64,000 bases of DNA from Cyclina sinensis. Lineage: Eukaryota; Mollusca; Bivalvia; Venerida; Veneridae. The position numbers and the translations under genes were made by a program. Positions 46,628 through 60,300 of the stretch are shown here, piece by piece. The DNA lies in assembly GCA_012932295.1 (NCBI GenBank), contig JAAONU010000004.1:27878304-27942303 (forward strand), written 5' to 3'. The notes under the pieces are model-generated. The model was not told the origin of the DNA, did not search any database, and saw only the letters and a list, made by a program, of their open reading frames with translations. Position 1 is the first letter of the stretch. The number at the start of each line of letters is the position of its first letter.

Positions 46628-48072
46628 TAAAAAACAAACAAATTTTCTTTTTTATTTTATGCCAACACGTCAAAAATGGATATTTTATGACATTTTTAAT
46701 CAGGGCCTTCAATAAATTCCCCATGGTGAGCCCCAAATCAGTTAATGCGTACTTTGGTTACTCCGCACAAAAAAAGTGCAGACAATCTCCAGTACATATG
46801 ATAACTTTACTTCTGCTGAAATAAACTGAATACACTTTCATCAAATAACATTTATTTTTCTCTACACAGTTTATCAATATTTATTGAATTTTAGCCATAC
46901 ATACTTTAATTATAAAAGCGGATTAATACCGAGTAATATTCAATCAATTGAATTGAAAGTCGGCCATATTGGATATTGTCCATGTGAGTTATGTAAACAA
47001 ATCAGACATTTTAAATAATTTATGGCGAATTTCATCATTGTTCACAACTAGTTAGGCCCAGGAATTCAATATTATAATTGGATTTAACAAGGTAAATAAA
47101 TTTCACTCGCTGTCACAGTCTGAAATACAGCGGATTCTCTTGTATTTACGTGGTGGGGAAATTCCTGAAGTTTCATCAAGCAGTAGTTCCGGCACAAACA
47201 GTGTATTATCATAATGGTAATTTCACTGATTCAAAACAGTGGATTATCACTTTTATCTCACTGATATTTCCCTACATTTCATTGGTAGGCATAAAATAAA
47301 GCTTGATCTTTTTTAGTGAATACACATTTTCTGACATTCCCGATCTTTATAAGAGGTGGGTTTTTGAATGTAAAAAACCCATAAAATCCGAGATTATTGG
47401 ATACCCGATAATGAAAAAAAAAAAAAAAAGGTTTGCGAAAAGCCTTTAGTTAACTCACGAATGATTCCAGATGGCCTTCCTAAGTTCCTACGTCTATGAG
47501 TAAAAAACATCATAAGAAGATTAGAGAACAGTACATTGGAAACAAATAGATACCAAATACATGTATAAGCGTTTCTTTATATATATAACTAGTAATCCTC
47601 CTGGTATATACGTCTAGTAGTTGATACTTCACGTAAATTTGGTAGGAAAAAATGCAAAAGTTGATGAGGGTATATGAAGGTCCATCGTTCAATTGGTGTA
47701 TGTGCCAACAGATAAATAATAAAGTTGGCCAGGATTCGTACTGCTCGGAAATCATTTAATCTATACAACAAATTAAACAAGAGACCGGTTTTTAGAAGGA
47801 CGAAATGTTGGTCCACCTCTTGAGCCTGACAGTTCTGTTCGGTCCGGTAGATATGAAGAAATATGAACATGTATACGTTTTATTTACATATGTGCAATGA
47901 AATTGCATGTAACTGGTTATTAGTCGGATTGACCAGAGACCGTTACACTTAACTGAGTCATGAATCAAGTTCTTACATTGTTTGTTTACATCCTACTTAA
48001 TGTAGCACAATCTTAGAAAATTATGCATTTACATAGTAGAAATCTCGTATAGAAATCATATTCAGTTTGACT
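46628..48072. other. No gene recognised
   Basis: AT-rich. Short ORFs at 46640-46820 and 47510-47870 show no motif. The second of these could be a piece of a transposon, but I cannot support that. Confidence 0.3.
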
Positions 48073-48198
48073 CCACCACAACCAACCCACTCCACCCTCT
48101 CCACCACAACCAACCCACTCCACCCTCTGCGATACAAGTTGCGGCATAGTGAAACATTAGTTATTACATTGTTTCACTATGCCGCAACTTGCTCGCAG
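48073..48198. repeat. Two 28-bp direct repeats followed by a near-perfect palindrome
   Basis: CCACCACAACCAACCCACTC plus CACCCTCT occurs twice in tandem (48073-48100 and 48101-48128). It is followed by a palindrome whose 22-bp arms (48135-48156 and 48170-48191, CAAGTTGCGGCATAGTGAAA...) are exact, with a 13-nt loop. A weaker outer stem (CTGCGA/TCGCAG) extends to about 48198. Confidence 0.8.
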
Positions 48199-49692
48199 AA
48201 TTTTGAATTGTCATTTATAATTTTAAGATATTATGGAAAAAAGACATATGCCAAACAATTGGTCAAATTTCACCACATCGAGGTAAAACTACAGTAGCAT
48301 CTGACTGACTGATTGAATGGCAACATCTAACATGTAGGGCCGTTCGGAACAAGTCAAAGGCGATTTTCGGCGAGAATCAGTGAGGGCACTAGGGTTGGAT
48401 ACTTTTTGTTTGAGTTTTAATCCAGTTGTAGAGAAATCACGTAACATTTTCTGTCAACTTAGATTATCAGATTATGATTCTAAATATACTGTTAAGAATA
48501 CCAGTAGAATAGAATGATAAAAAAGAACAGATGGTGAAAAGTGGCCTGATTTTGTTTTTAGAATACAACCTTATCTGTGTCTTTAAAGAGGAAAAGTGCC
48601 ACACGATTTAACCTTACTATCGTGATATCTTGATTTTTTGACCCAAATTTATAACAGACAGACTAGACTGTCGGCAGCCTGAGCCATTTTAACTTCCAAA
48701 TAAACTACGCTTCACGATATATCTAATGTTAAAATTTGTTCAACATTTTTGCAACGTTTGCAAAAAGCGGGCCAAGGTCTCAAATAGCTGAAAACTCCAT
48801 GACCGAGATTTTCCATATCGTAAGTGCAAGTTTACTTCAGCAATAGCATCGGTGACAGGACATCGTTCCAAGGACAACGTTGTTTTCACTGATTACGTAC
48901 TGATAAGTGACCTTAATTTTTCTTATATAACATTTGATTTCAGCCGAACAGATTTTCTGCGTTTGAGGTAATTTCCTGTAAGAAAGTTGTTGCAACAACG
49001 TGTAGGAGAAGGGCCTGAGCAAGGTCATAATAAGTATTATTCGGAATACCTCGGGCGACTTCAATAAGTCACTTATACGAAGTTGTCGGAGAACGCCGAG
49101 TTGTTACGATTGAATGAGCATGCATATTTCGATTAGATTCAATTTAACCTCGAACAACTACGACCAGTATCGTGGTCAAGAGCGCTTGCCTTTCAGGCTA
49201 CTTCTCTTACAAACAGGTATATGACAGAAACCTAAAAAATGTATAAATGATTAATTTATAGATGTAACTATCTCACATTTTGGTCAACATCGACCACACT
49301 TGGTGTACAATCCACCGCTATGGAAATATTTCAATGAAATACATGTACTAGCTAAAAACATTAGTTAAAAGAGGCACGGATTCTGTTTTCTATATTATAT
49401 TAGCAATTTTATCCAGATTCTAGGGGTTTACCTCCTTCTAAATAAGGAATGTAGTATAATATATATAAAGTGATAGTCTTAAAAGTATGCTACAATGCTA
49501 CAAGTGTAACATTACAAAAACCGTTTTAAATAGATTCACAAGGACAATGATTTTACTTGCATCGTGTTAGTCTCTCTTCAGTATTATTTCATATTTGCAT
49601 ATCAAGCAAAGCCTCGACATGAGCCTGTCAAACCTAAATCTAGAGTCTAGCAATGTTTGCATAATCTGTATATATTAAGTCATTTTCTTTTG
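48199..49692. other. No gene recognised
   Basis: AT-rich sequence with short ORFs lacking any motif. Confidence 0.3.
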
Positions 49693-50306
49693 TGGCATAT
49701 TTCTGCCATAAGATAACCAGTGAAAGTTCGCAAACGCGTTCTTGTTAATCACATAATTTTCGTGATATTTAACTAGTTAACTAGATAATATTTGAGAAAA
49801 GTTTAACCGTAAGATGAATATCTTAACACATATAATGGACCTGATATAGCCAAGAACTGCCTCCAGTTTACTTAATGTTTGATATTTTTCGCTAAAATAA
49901 TCACCTAATAAAATAACTTACTAAATAACTGGCTAACAAGATAAAATTCGTGTGGCTTGTAATTTTAACACGTTCGTGTTTTCTTATTTGCATTTACGTC
50001 ACGCTAACTAGTTAGCCCGTTAAAATATCTAACAACACGAATTTTATCTTAGTTAACCAGTTATTCATTAAAGTTATTAAATAGTAAAGCGAATTTTATC
50101 TTATTATCCTATTAGCATAATAAATTTTACAAATTAAGTTAACTGGTAGCACTATCAGTACTATTTTTGTGTTAAGGTATTTATCTTACAGTAAAACTTT
50201 TCTCAAATTTTAACTAGTTAACTAGTAAAATTGTCGCGAAAATTATGTTACTAACGCGAATCCGTTTGCAAACCTTAACTGGTTATTCTACGGCAGAAAT
50301 ATGCCA
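49693..50306. mobile_element. Foldback element of 614 bp with nested inverted repeats
   Basis: The ends TGGCATATTTCTGCC and GGCAGAAATATGCCA are exact complements. About 140 bp at each end are inverted copies with scattered differences (segments TTAACTAGTTAACTAG and TTGAGAAAAGTTT). An inner pair, AATAACTGGCTAACAAGATA against ATCTTAGTTAACCAGTTATT, sits inside. No coding sequence, so it is a non-autonomous foldback transposon. Confidence 0.85.
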
Positions 50307-50314
50307 CCATAATT

Positions 50315-50594
50315 GCCGGCCCGAGCTCAATCGGTAGAGCATCGTATTATCACTCTTGACGACCCCGGTTCAATCCCCATCAGGGCCGGTGAAATTTGTC
50401 CGTGATAATTGATCTCAGACAATGCGTCTATATGGACCCTTACCTTTGTATCATGTGAGGAAGTAGTCAGTCACTTGCGGAGAAATTAGTTAGTAAACTG
50501 GTTGAATACCCAGGAACACTGGTTAGGTGGACTGACCGCCGGGATATGACCTCAGCTGTTAAAACTGGCGTCAAACCTCCATAAACCAAACCAA
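50315..50594 (+). mobile_element. tRNA-derived SINE, same family as 15556-15842
   Basis: The head has GAGCTCAATCGGTAGAGCAT (A box) and GGTTCAATCCCC (B box), with GGCCC/GGGCC stem complementarity. It ends CTCCATAAACCAAACCAA. CCACCATA occurs on both sides (about 50304-50311 and 50595-50602). It is inserted at the right edge of the foldback element at 49693-50306, so it is the younger of the two. Confidence 0.85.
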
Positions 50595-52795
50595 CCACCA
50601 TATTTTCCAGATTACTCAATATGTTTCCATTAATAAATTCTGAATTAACATATACAGCAATTTAACAGTCACAGACCTGGTCCCTACTTACTTTATACTG
50701 TTTGGTTTATATGAAGCTAACAGTCAAATGCCATAATACCTCAGTTAAACCGTCAGATTATCGGTAATGACTGCAAAGGCAAAACTATACAAGTGAAAGC
50801 TCAAACGCGGATTTATGTAAACAGTCGGATTTATCTAATATGTTGTTGGGGCCATCACAGCAGGCACCCACAGCTAGAACAATGTGGTATATACTCACTA
50901 GACTTTGTCTCAATGGTAGTTTTTAAAGTATTATTGATGAATTTTGTCAGTTTATATGAGAAACCTCTTTGAAACCTTTGTAGTAGACAATTTCATTTTC
51001 TCCAGGCAGTTGACTCCTGGTATATCACTTAGGTTGACGCACTCAGTATCAAACTTCTGAAAGAAGGCTTACCATTTTAAAATATCAGTCCTGAAAACCG
51101 GACTGTCTATGAATCATTCAGACTACTAAGCGCTGATTATTTTGACATCTTGAAAGGGGGTGTAAAGGTTTGCCCTCCGTTCGTCCGTCCGTCCGTCCGT
51201 CTCTCTGTCCGTCCGTGTGTCCGTCCGTCAAAAACTGGATCCTGCGAGAATTCAAAAAGTACTTAGAATATTTTTATGAAACTTGAAACATGAATAGATG
51301 AAAATATGGCAATTATGCACATTATTTCATTTTATTCCTATGTAGAGGCATTTAGTTGATGTGGCAACAAATAGACATGAAATATTGCAAAAAATGTGCT
51401 ATACTTTTGAAGCCCTATAGATATCCTTTTAAAACTTGCTACATGTTCTTTGTATTGAAAAATTTATGCCCCTTTTTTGCACAGTTGTTTTTCCCTATTG
51501 ATATTTCAAAATATCATTGGACATTCATAACAAAAGAAGAGTGAATGCTTTTACTTCATAAGGTTAGTATCATTTCTCTCTTATATATTGTGTACATAGT
51601 TTTGTTATGCCATTGTTTTGTATGTAGTTGTTTTAATGAGCACAGTCAAAGTTAATTGTTCTGTTCATAAAAAAATGTACATACCTTAAACTTGTTTAAA
51701 ATTCAGTCTTTCTCATTTTGACAAATTTTAAATATATTACTCACTTTTATCATGGCATTCTTCAAACTCAGCTGCTTTATTCTGGACAGAAAATGGTAAT
51801 CTTTGATTTCAACCCAGTTTCCTGTTTGCACAGTTCCTGAAAGTCATCTGACAAAAAAAAGAAACAGATAAAAACTATTTTTCACCTTAATTTCGGCCAA
51901 AAGAAGGAATCTATTTTAACTGGACTGGACTGATTCATGGCCTTCCTCCCCGGCATTTATTAACCTTACAATTTCCTTTACATTGCATGGTTAATTAGTG
52001 TGTGGCGTGCTCGGGCAACACTAGAGAACATTCATGGTCTATAATCTGACTATATGTATTCCAGGTATAGAATGTAGTAATATCACCTGTAAACTGGTCT
52101 TCACTTTTGGGATTTTGGCGTATAATAAAGTAGGATGGCTTGAATAGCTTTAACAGCATAATCACATCTATATCTTGGTCACTGTGTGCTATTTTCATAT
52201 AGTTATTGTGTTTGTTGTTTTGAAAAAAGTGTATTTTTCTGTAGCAGCTGAAGGTCATTGTTACTGTTTGTGCATGCTTTTCATCTATTTGTCCAGCAAA
52301 ATTATTAGATGATCTACCCAATGGAATAAAAGAAGTAGATCCTATGCCTTAACATTGAATAATGTTTTTGTTTCTGTTTTAGCTTATTGTTGCAGTTTGG
52401 TGCAATACTTTTCTTGCATGACTTCAAACATTGACAAACAGATGAGAAAGCCACATGGATCATATTCTATTCATAGTTCCTGTAACTAGTGCCATTATTT
52501 TGGAATCAAATGAATTAGTTATTTTAAATCTGAATATAAAGTATGTTATGAAAGTTTAAGGACTTAGACGTACATGAAATACAAGGTACTTTTAATCACA
52601 AGTTCTTTTAAATTAATATTACGAAAGCAAAATGTCAGTTTCACATTTAAAAAAAAGAGAAACCGAAAAAAACGATGGCTGCAAATAAAATAAAACTTGG
52701 CAATGAACAACTAAGTATTAAGTGCTTCAGTCACAGAAATCGATTTTGAAGTTGTACCTATCACTGGCCGTTCAGTTTTGCAGACCCAAAGTTAA
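50595..52795. other. No gene recognised; CCGT microsatellite
   Basis: A run of CCGT repeats (about 51178-51229, within a sequence like the element at 30460) is followed by AT-rich sequence with short ORFs and no motif. Confidence 0.4.
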
Positions 52796-53200
52796 TTGTT
52801 AGACTCTAGTTTTACACCTACACATCAGACACCAGAAATGTTTATGGACACTGCTTTCACTTCATCCATTGAAGTTATGCAACTATCTTATAATGAGTCA
52901 TCGCATAGAACTCCAGAGAAATATATTGCACCATGGCAAAGTATACCCAAATGTGCTGAAATACCAGCTTCTCAGTCAACCCCCAAGAAGTCTAGTGGGT
53001 CACCTTTAAGTTCTCCATTAGAATCAGACAGTCTGTATTTAAAAAAACCTTAGTAATGATTTAAATGAGGGATTCAGTGATGTTAAAACAGGGTTGAAAG
53101 TCTCCCTTTACTATTTGTCTAAAGCTGAAACGAAGGAAGTTGAAAGCTACATTGAAATTGTGAAAATACTTAATAAAATTTTAATGGGAAAGTTCTAACG
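52796..53200 (+). pseudogene. Coding-like fragment of unknown origin, near the Helitron element
   Basis: An open frame of 85 codons (HQTPEMFMDTAFTSSI, SQSTPKKSSGSPLSSPLESD) continues after a frame change as DLNEGFSDVKTGLKVSLYYL and ETKEVESYIEIVKI, with stops and a poly-Gln-like stretch. It reads like a Ser/Pro-rich then helical protein. I do not recognise it. It may be an upstream part of the Helitron element, or unrelated. Confidence 0.35.
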
Positions 53201-55309
53201 TTTAACCCAACAACAACAGATAATGACAGACAGTCTAAAAGAGTGTACATTCCCTCAAACAGAAGAAAATTAGACTGTTAAAGGATCTCTCAAACAAAAG
53301 CTGAAAAGACAAAATAATGTACAAAAAGAACAACTACATAAGGTCGAGAAACAGCTTTTATAGGCAACTGCTGGACAAACTGATTTGTCTGATGACTTTG
53401 AAGAAAGAGATGGACCAAATGAAGATAAAAAAAGATGACTGACAGTTCAAGCTGTACATCACCTATCAGCAAAGAAGATTTACTACTAGACTGGTTTCAG
53501 ACCCATCAATTAATGTTCTTCCTTAGAAATGTTAAGCTAAATGACTATTAAGTTCCTTTCGAACTAGAGATTTATCTTTTATTGGCTGTAATTACTGGTT
53601 GATTGCTAGCAGAGGAAGAAATGCTGCTGTTTAAGAGGTAAAAACATTTAATATATCAATACAATAACAGGAAAAGAACAGGATCATATAGCCTGCAGCC
53701 AGGCTAATTTACTATCATCTTATACACAAGATACACCGTGCGGGACATGGATGACAAATACCATGACAATCTTTTGAGAAATTTGATTGAGACTTTATAC
53801 AAACCTTTCATAGCACTTTTGAGTTCTCTTGATAACATTGTTGCATGATGTTAAATGATGCATAAGCCTACAAGAAGTAGATTATGAGATTTCTTGACTT
53901 TGAAATAGTTATGAAACTTTTATTCATTTCCAAGTTTTGCGATTTAATCATTGCCTGTTGTGTGATCACGCATACTTTAAGCCTATAAGTACCTGATATT
54001 TTTTCATTGCAATAGAAATGTAAGTCCTTGAAACTGTATTTACATTTTGGGTTTTGTTATTTTATTGTTGTTTGTCGTTTGATAATTTTTATGGCTACAA
54101 ACAGTAGATTTATATTTATCCTTTATTGTACTTCTACTTTTGTAGTGTGCTTGCCTGTATTATTTTAATCTGCTTTGTATTAGATCACAAATCCAAATTT
54201 TTAAATAGTTTGATAAATAACTTCACACTTTTTATACAAATAGTTGTAAAAACCACTGTGTGGTTAATAGCTAGCATGACATTTAAGTAGTCAGTAATTA
54301 TTTACCCGCATTAAAGTTGTTCAGAATCATAACAGTTTAATCATGTACGAGTACATTGTATAAACATATATTTTATAAAGTTACTAAATATTCTGTTCAT
54401 TCTTGTCCAGTGGTTTCATGAATAATTGGCTTCAAATGTATTTAACTTGTAGCTACTTCACTGAAATACGTACAGCAATTAATTCTGAATATGTATGAAT
54501 GATGCTGCTTTAAAATTAAGAAAATTGTCATGTATTAATGATTAAAACTGAAGGAACCAGTGTGAACCAAATATCTCACAAATTGTGTAGTAATGTCAAC
54601 TTAAAGATTTGTTCGTTTGCAATCTTATCAAGGCAGTTCTACTTTACATCAAAATGACGTAACGTCAATGTCACTATAAGAATGTCAGCTGATATTGTAA
54701 ATTTTGTGAATACCCGGTGTACTGAATAGCAGTAAAAATTTCAGTCACTTTATTATGGTATCCATGGTATGGATGATATAATTTATGATTTAACTCCATT
54801 AAAACACAGCTGCATAAAACATCCATTCGCTCAGGTAAACCAGTTAAACATAATTAAATGGCATCAACTGACATAAGCGTAATGTTTGTTTGAATTGGAG
54901 AACGGCTAGGTTAATTGTCATGTCAACATAATTATATATGTATACATAATATATATTTGATATTTAGAAGCAATACAATTTTTAACATATTAAACAAGCA
55001 TTATTTTTATTAAAAAGCTGCGGACATTTTCCCTCTTGGGAAGATATTTATTGCTTGTCACCCCAGTGTGATTATGGATGATATCAATGGTCAATAAACA
55101 TTTTAGGGTGATGACTTTCACTGGTCATCACAATCCTAAATTCATCCGCCCCTATTAGACAGTTACTTGAGTATGAAGGTTAGTTATATTACTTGAATTG
55201 GTAAACTAAAATTTCTCGAAACACGTTTGTTTCAGTCTCTCTCATTGTTTACAAAAATAATTTGAAACCCGTACAATTATCATTGAAATCTGAGATGCAT
55301 ATACTCTAA
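53201..55309. other. No gene recognised
   Basis: AT-rich sequence. Fragments of coding-like sequence near 53300-53550 (HKVEKQLL, DFEERDGPNEDKKR) hint that the preceding unit continues with many stops. Otherwise nothing recognisable. Confidence 0.3.
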
Positions 55310-55327
55310 ATGAATACATATGTCTAT

Positions 55328-55681
55328 ATATTTCAGACAGAAGAAAGTCCACTCCAACATTTGTCTTACCACGGCAAAGATCCAGACAGTGTCCTGGAAT
55401 CGGGGAATGTGAATTATGTTAACCATCTTATACGCATTCAGTTCCTTGGTGTAAGCAGACTCCTAGCACCAACACATTTGTATGCACTGGCGAGAGAGAA
55501 CAAAAGCCATCAAAATATACACCGCACTGAATTTGCTGTGCCTATGCATGTGTATCCTGGACATTACTTAGTGTCTGCACAGATAAATGGATCACTGTTT
55601 GTCATAGACAGTTTGAACCATCAGCAACACCTCACTTCTGTGATGCCGCAGTTGAAAGTTCTGTACACAATGTCTACTTGA
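55328..55681 (+). pseudogene. Protease-like or effector-like ORF upstream of the Helitron
   Basis: An open frame of about 118 codons follows an acceptor-like TATATATTTCAG at 55324-55335. It reads VNHLIRIQFLGVSRLLAP, HRTEFAVPMHVYPGH and YLVSAQINGSLFVIDSLN. The 'H..V.....g..fviDSL' pattern recalls Ulp1/C48-type peptidases found in some transposons, but the catalytic residues cannot be confirmed. It lies upstream of and in the same strand as the Helitron coding region, so it may be part of it. Confidence 0.4.
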
Positions 55682-56099
55682 AAACTTTAAGATCCATAAG
55701 ACTACAATCACAAAGCAGTATAAATCTTTGTGGATATTTTTTCTATAGCTAAAACATATTATGTGCTTTTGAACAAATCGGTGTCCACTGTAAACTTTTA
55801 TATTGATCAGATGAGAAATCATTTGAGAACATGTTTAAACAATACTGAAATAACACTATTTCCAAGTGAAGATGCAGATTCGGTGAAGAAAATGTAACCT
55901 CCTATTTACCTAGTAAAAGTTAAGCTCAAAATGTGCAAGTCAAAGAAGCTGATGAAGGTTGATTGAAAAAAAAATATTCAGAACAAAAACACTGTCTTAA
56001 ACATGTTAAAGAAACTGACTAAAAGAGAAAATACAATTTTAAATTACACAAACAACGAAACCAAAGACAAACTGCTAAAATGAGTGATAAACATGATCC

Positions 56100-57310
56100 G
56101 AAGAATTTGTGAAAGGTATTTGAAGGAAAAAGAAAGAAAACGTAAAGAACGTGATAATATGACAAACTTACAGAGACAGAGAGAGAGAGAGAGAGAGAAT
56201 AAGAAAAAAAGATAAGAAAAGAAAACATTTGGAACGAAAACAAGTTTGAATCTGAAATAAATATGGTAACTGAAATTTAGAAAGACCGTAAAAGGAATGA
56301 AAGAAGCAAATAGTGGAGAACAAAACTAGCATGAAGTTAAAAGACTTAAACAGGAAACAATGAGTTTCAAAAACTGAATGCGAGAAACAAATACTGCGCA
56401 ACAAAATGCAAGTTCACATAAAGTATCTACATACTAAAAGTGAACAAGAGAAGCATACAGTTCGTCTCAGAGATACATTAGCACATGAACTATCTAGAGA
56501 CACCAAGTGCAAAGACACTCAGTGAGCAAGATAAAAAAATCAATTCGTCTTAATAATAGATTAGCACACACAATCAAAGAAACACTAACTGTGAACAAGA
56601 GAAGCAATCAGTTCGTCTGAGAGAAAGATTTGCATAAAGTTTCTAGAGACATTATTAAGTGAAAAAGATAAAGAATCAGATAGTCCGAAAAATAGACTAG
56701 CACATAAAATGCAAAGGGACTAAAAAATTGAGTGAGACAAAAAAGATCAAGTCGTCTTAAAAATAGATTAGCACACAAAAACATAGAGACGCTAAATGTG
56801 AAGAAGGGAAGCAAATAGTTCGTCTAAGAGATAGATACGCATACAAAGTATCTAGAGACTCCAGAAGTCAACAAGATAAAGAATCACTCGTCTGAAAAAA
56901 AAGACTAGCGCATAAATCACAAGGAGACTCTAAAATTAAACAAGACAAGAATCAGATCGTCTAAAAATACACTAGCCTATAAAATACAAAGAGACTCTAA
57001 GATTCAATAAGATAAAAAAAAATCAGATCGTTTAAAATCTAGACTAGCACATAAATTACAAAGAGACTCTAAAAGTGAACAATGGAAGCAAATTTCCCGT
57101 TCCATGAAAACATGCAAGAAATCAAGAAAACGAGATATTGAAGGTGAAAAAAAAGAAAGTAATTGAAGGTGAAAAAATAAGATGTCAAATAAAAAGAGAA
57201 GACAGAGTGAAACAGAATATCTTAAGGAAGAAACATGAGAAAATGATAAATTAAAATAGAGAAATAAAAGAAATATTATAAGAATAAAACGATTAAACAT
57301 TTCAAATTCA
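56100..57310 (+). repeat. Degenerate KR-rich coding repeat region of the Helitron protein
   Basis: A repeated phrase of about 60 bp, of the type CGTCT..AGA.TAGA.TAGCACA.AAA, occurs some eight times, with a (GA)n tract at 56176-56198 upstream. Translated where open, it gives RLRD.LAHELSRDTKCKDT-like units rich in Arg and Lys. Many Helitron proteins have a similar R-rich repeat N-terminal to the replication domain. Numerous stops are present. Confidence 0.6.
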
Positions 57311-57336
57311 AGCACTAGTGACTTGTCAAAAAATTA

Positions 57337-60300
57337 ATTAAATGGTTCATTGCAGAATTTTCTCGTGCTATTGCAGATGGACCTACCAATGTGTGTTGCA
57401 ATTGCTGCAGGTTCTTGTATCGTTCAGCAGTTAAACAAACGGCTTTCAAACACATCAATTCAGAACTAATTAAAATACCTAACTTTAATTTGCATTTGAG
57501 TGAGTCAGAAATCATTTGGATATGAGACACATGTTCAACAGGTATTCAGAAAGTAAAATGCCATGTCAAGCGGTTTCAAGTCACTTTGATATTGGCCCAG
57601 TACCACTTCTATTGGAAAATGTGCACAGTCTTGAGAAACAACTTGTAAGCAAAATAATACCATTCATGAAGATATTGTCACTTCCAGCGGGTTCCCAAAA
57701 CGGCTTCAAATGTCAGGTTGTACTGGTACCATCCAACTTACAGAGAACTTCAACAGCACTGCCCCGTCAGACTGGTGAAACACAAATCGTTGCATTATCA
57801 TTGAAGCAAAGACTGTCAGACAAGTATGGGTCAGTCAGGCTGTACATACGTGCACATGCTGTAAATAGTGCAATTAGCTATTTAACAGGTAAAAGAAAAC
57901 TGGACTGGTGAAAGTAAAAGCAACTATAAACAGTTTTGGAATACTGTTTCACTAACAACTTCTGCTTCTTCTGACAGAAGTGATTCAGATGAAGACATAC
58001 AGGAAAATGCAACAAATGAGAACACAAACGTCAGCTACTCAAACAACACTTTGGTGAAAATTGCTCTAAAAACAGACTCTGAGTACAAAGTTGACGATGA
58101 CAACCCACATAAAGTTGTTGAAGATCTAAACTTAAAGCGGTCACTGAACTCTATGTCGTATAAATATGTCATATCAAGGTGACTGTCAAGGGAAGATCTA
58201 CGTTTTTTCGGAACGTTGTGAGCACATTTTCCAGTGTCTTCACAGGACTGAGTCTACAACAGTTGCTGATAGTATCAACATGTCGCTTAAGAAGCCGAGA
58301 CAGGCACCAGTTACTCTCCGACAGCTATATGACCCACAAAGAGTTCAAAAACTCTTCAAAGATGAGGAATCATTTGCTTCATTCAAGATGATCAGAGGCA
58401 TACCACAGTACTGGAAACAGATGCAACAAAATGTGTTGGCGAATATAAGACACTTTGGCACATACACATTCTTTCTGTCTGGGTCAGTTGCAGATTTCCT
58501 CTGACCGGAACTTATCAGAATTGTGGCTAAACAGTACGGAGAGCACTACAGTCCTTTGTTGAAAATCGCATGGACAAGAAGACAAAACTCAACTGGCTTG
58601 CCAGAAATTCTGTTACTGTTGCCAGACACATTGACTTCATCTTCAGAAATTTGTGGGGAATGTCATTTTGTCGGGTGTTCATCCAATTGGTCAGATTTTG
58701 ACCTATGACATCCGGAAAGAGAGAGTTGCGGAACTGCTCACTTCCATTCGGCTATTCTTGCGAAGGATGCAGCTGCATTGGAGATAGACAGTGATGATGA
58801 TGTGATTGCTTTTGTCGACAAGTATATAGTACCCACTGAAAATGAACAATTAAAAGATCTAGTGCGTTCACGTCAGACACATCACCTTACCAGAACATGC
58901 AAGAAAAAGAAGAGAATGAATTGTCGTTTCAACTTTTCCAAAATCCCAATCAGAAACAACTGTTACAGCTCGACAGCCAACTGGGAAACTAGCAAAACTG
59001 GAGATGGAAAATGCCAGAAAGGTCTTCACCATCTTGGTGAAAACACTACAGGATACTGGCATTGATATAACCCTGACTGAATTCCAGAAAGCTGCCAACA
59101 TCAGCAGACAGTCTTACTTGCAAGCTCACAAGTCTCCTTTAAAGAGAACATCAATCATTCTGAAAAAAGCGCTTCAGAAATCCATGTGAATCCATATAAC
59201 TCAGTAATGCTCATACCATTAAGGGCTAACTCCTACACCATTGAACAAGATAGGAAAGCACACACCATCTAATGTAAAAACCCTGGAACATCTTAAAAAT
59301 ACACCAGTTTCAGAAGGCAGTCTTAGTGTTCTTAACAAATTCACTTTAGTATAGTTACAACAGATAACAACTTGAAAAGTTACATACTTAAGTATACACA
59401 ATAAAAGGCTGTAGGTTCCAAAAAAGACAATCATACCCGAAGAATAGCTGTAACTGTAACCAGTTCTAAGATCTATCAAACTTGAGGGCTTGCAACAGAA
59501 ATTCAGGTGCACGAGAACGCAAGGTATATGCATACAAAGAAAACTGGTATTTCAAAGGGACTGGTAAATAAATCTACTTGTACTTTAAAAAAAAACAACT
59601 TTAAATCCCAGAAACCATTGTCTGGAAAACTATATATATGAAAAATTAGATGATTCAAATGTTGGCAAACAGCTGAAGCAAACTTGCAAATTCAAAGGTT
59701 TGGAGCCCATTAAACCAAATTCTACTGTATTCAGTATCACTGCAAATCCCACTTCAATGCAGGATGAACGACAGTTTCCAGGAACGCTGGCTTTGGTAAT
59801 CACTGTACATAAGGCACAGGGCAGTACCTACGAAGAAACACTTGCTGTCATGACCTTTTCAGAGAAACAGAAACCTATCATGCACGGACTGATTTACACC
59901 ATGCTGAGTAAATCTAAATCAATGGATAGATTAAAGCTAGTATATTTCAAGACAGAAAACACTCGTCAACAACTCTGCTCTAGAGGAGACGAAACACTTG
60001 GAAAGCAAAGCTATGAACACTGAAGTCATATCTGACCAATCACCAACTGAGTGTTCAACTGTCAGCTACCTCAATATAAGATCTCTTAACTCACATCATG
60101 AAGATCTTCAACATGACCAAGCTATTTTGAAATCACAAGTTGTTTGTCTTTCAGAACCAAACGTAGCTAATTACACAAAATACCCATTAGAACAAATAAA
60201 TTGTATTCTGTGAAAACAAAGCATGGCTTAGTACCACAGATCATCATTAGATGCCACTCGTGTACATGTTCATGAACATCTGAATGTATTGGAAGTTATT

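Noticed and set aside
47589..47870. ORF of 93 codons with Leu/Tyr-rich stretches
   Set aside because: No motif and no splice context; a transposon origin is possible but unsupported.
56019..57315. Long minus-strand Phe/Leu/Ser-rich ORFs
   Set aside because: They are the antisense of the KR-rich Helitron repeat region (AGA/AAG codons read as TCT/CTT).
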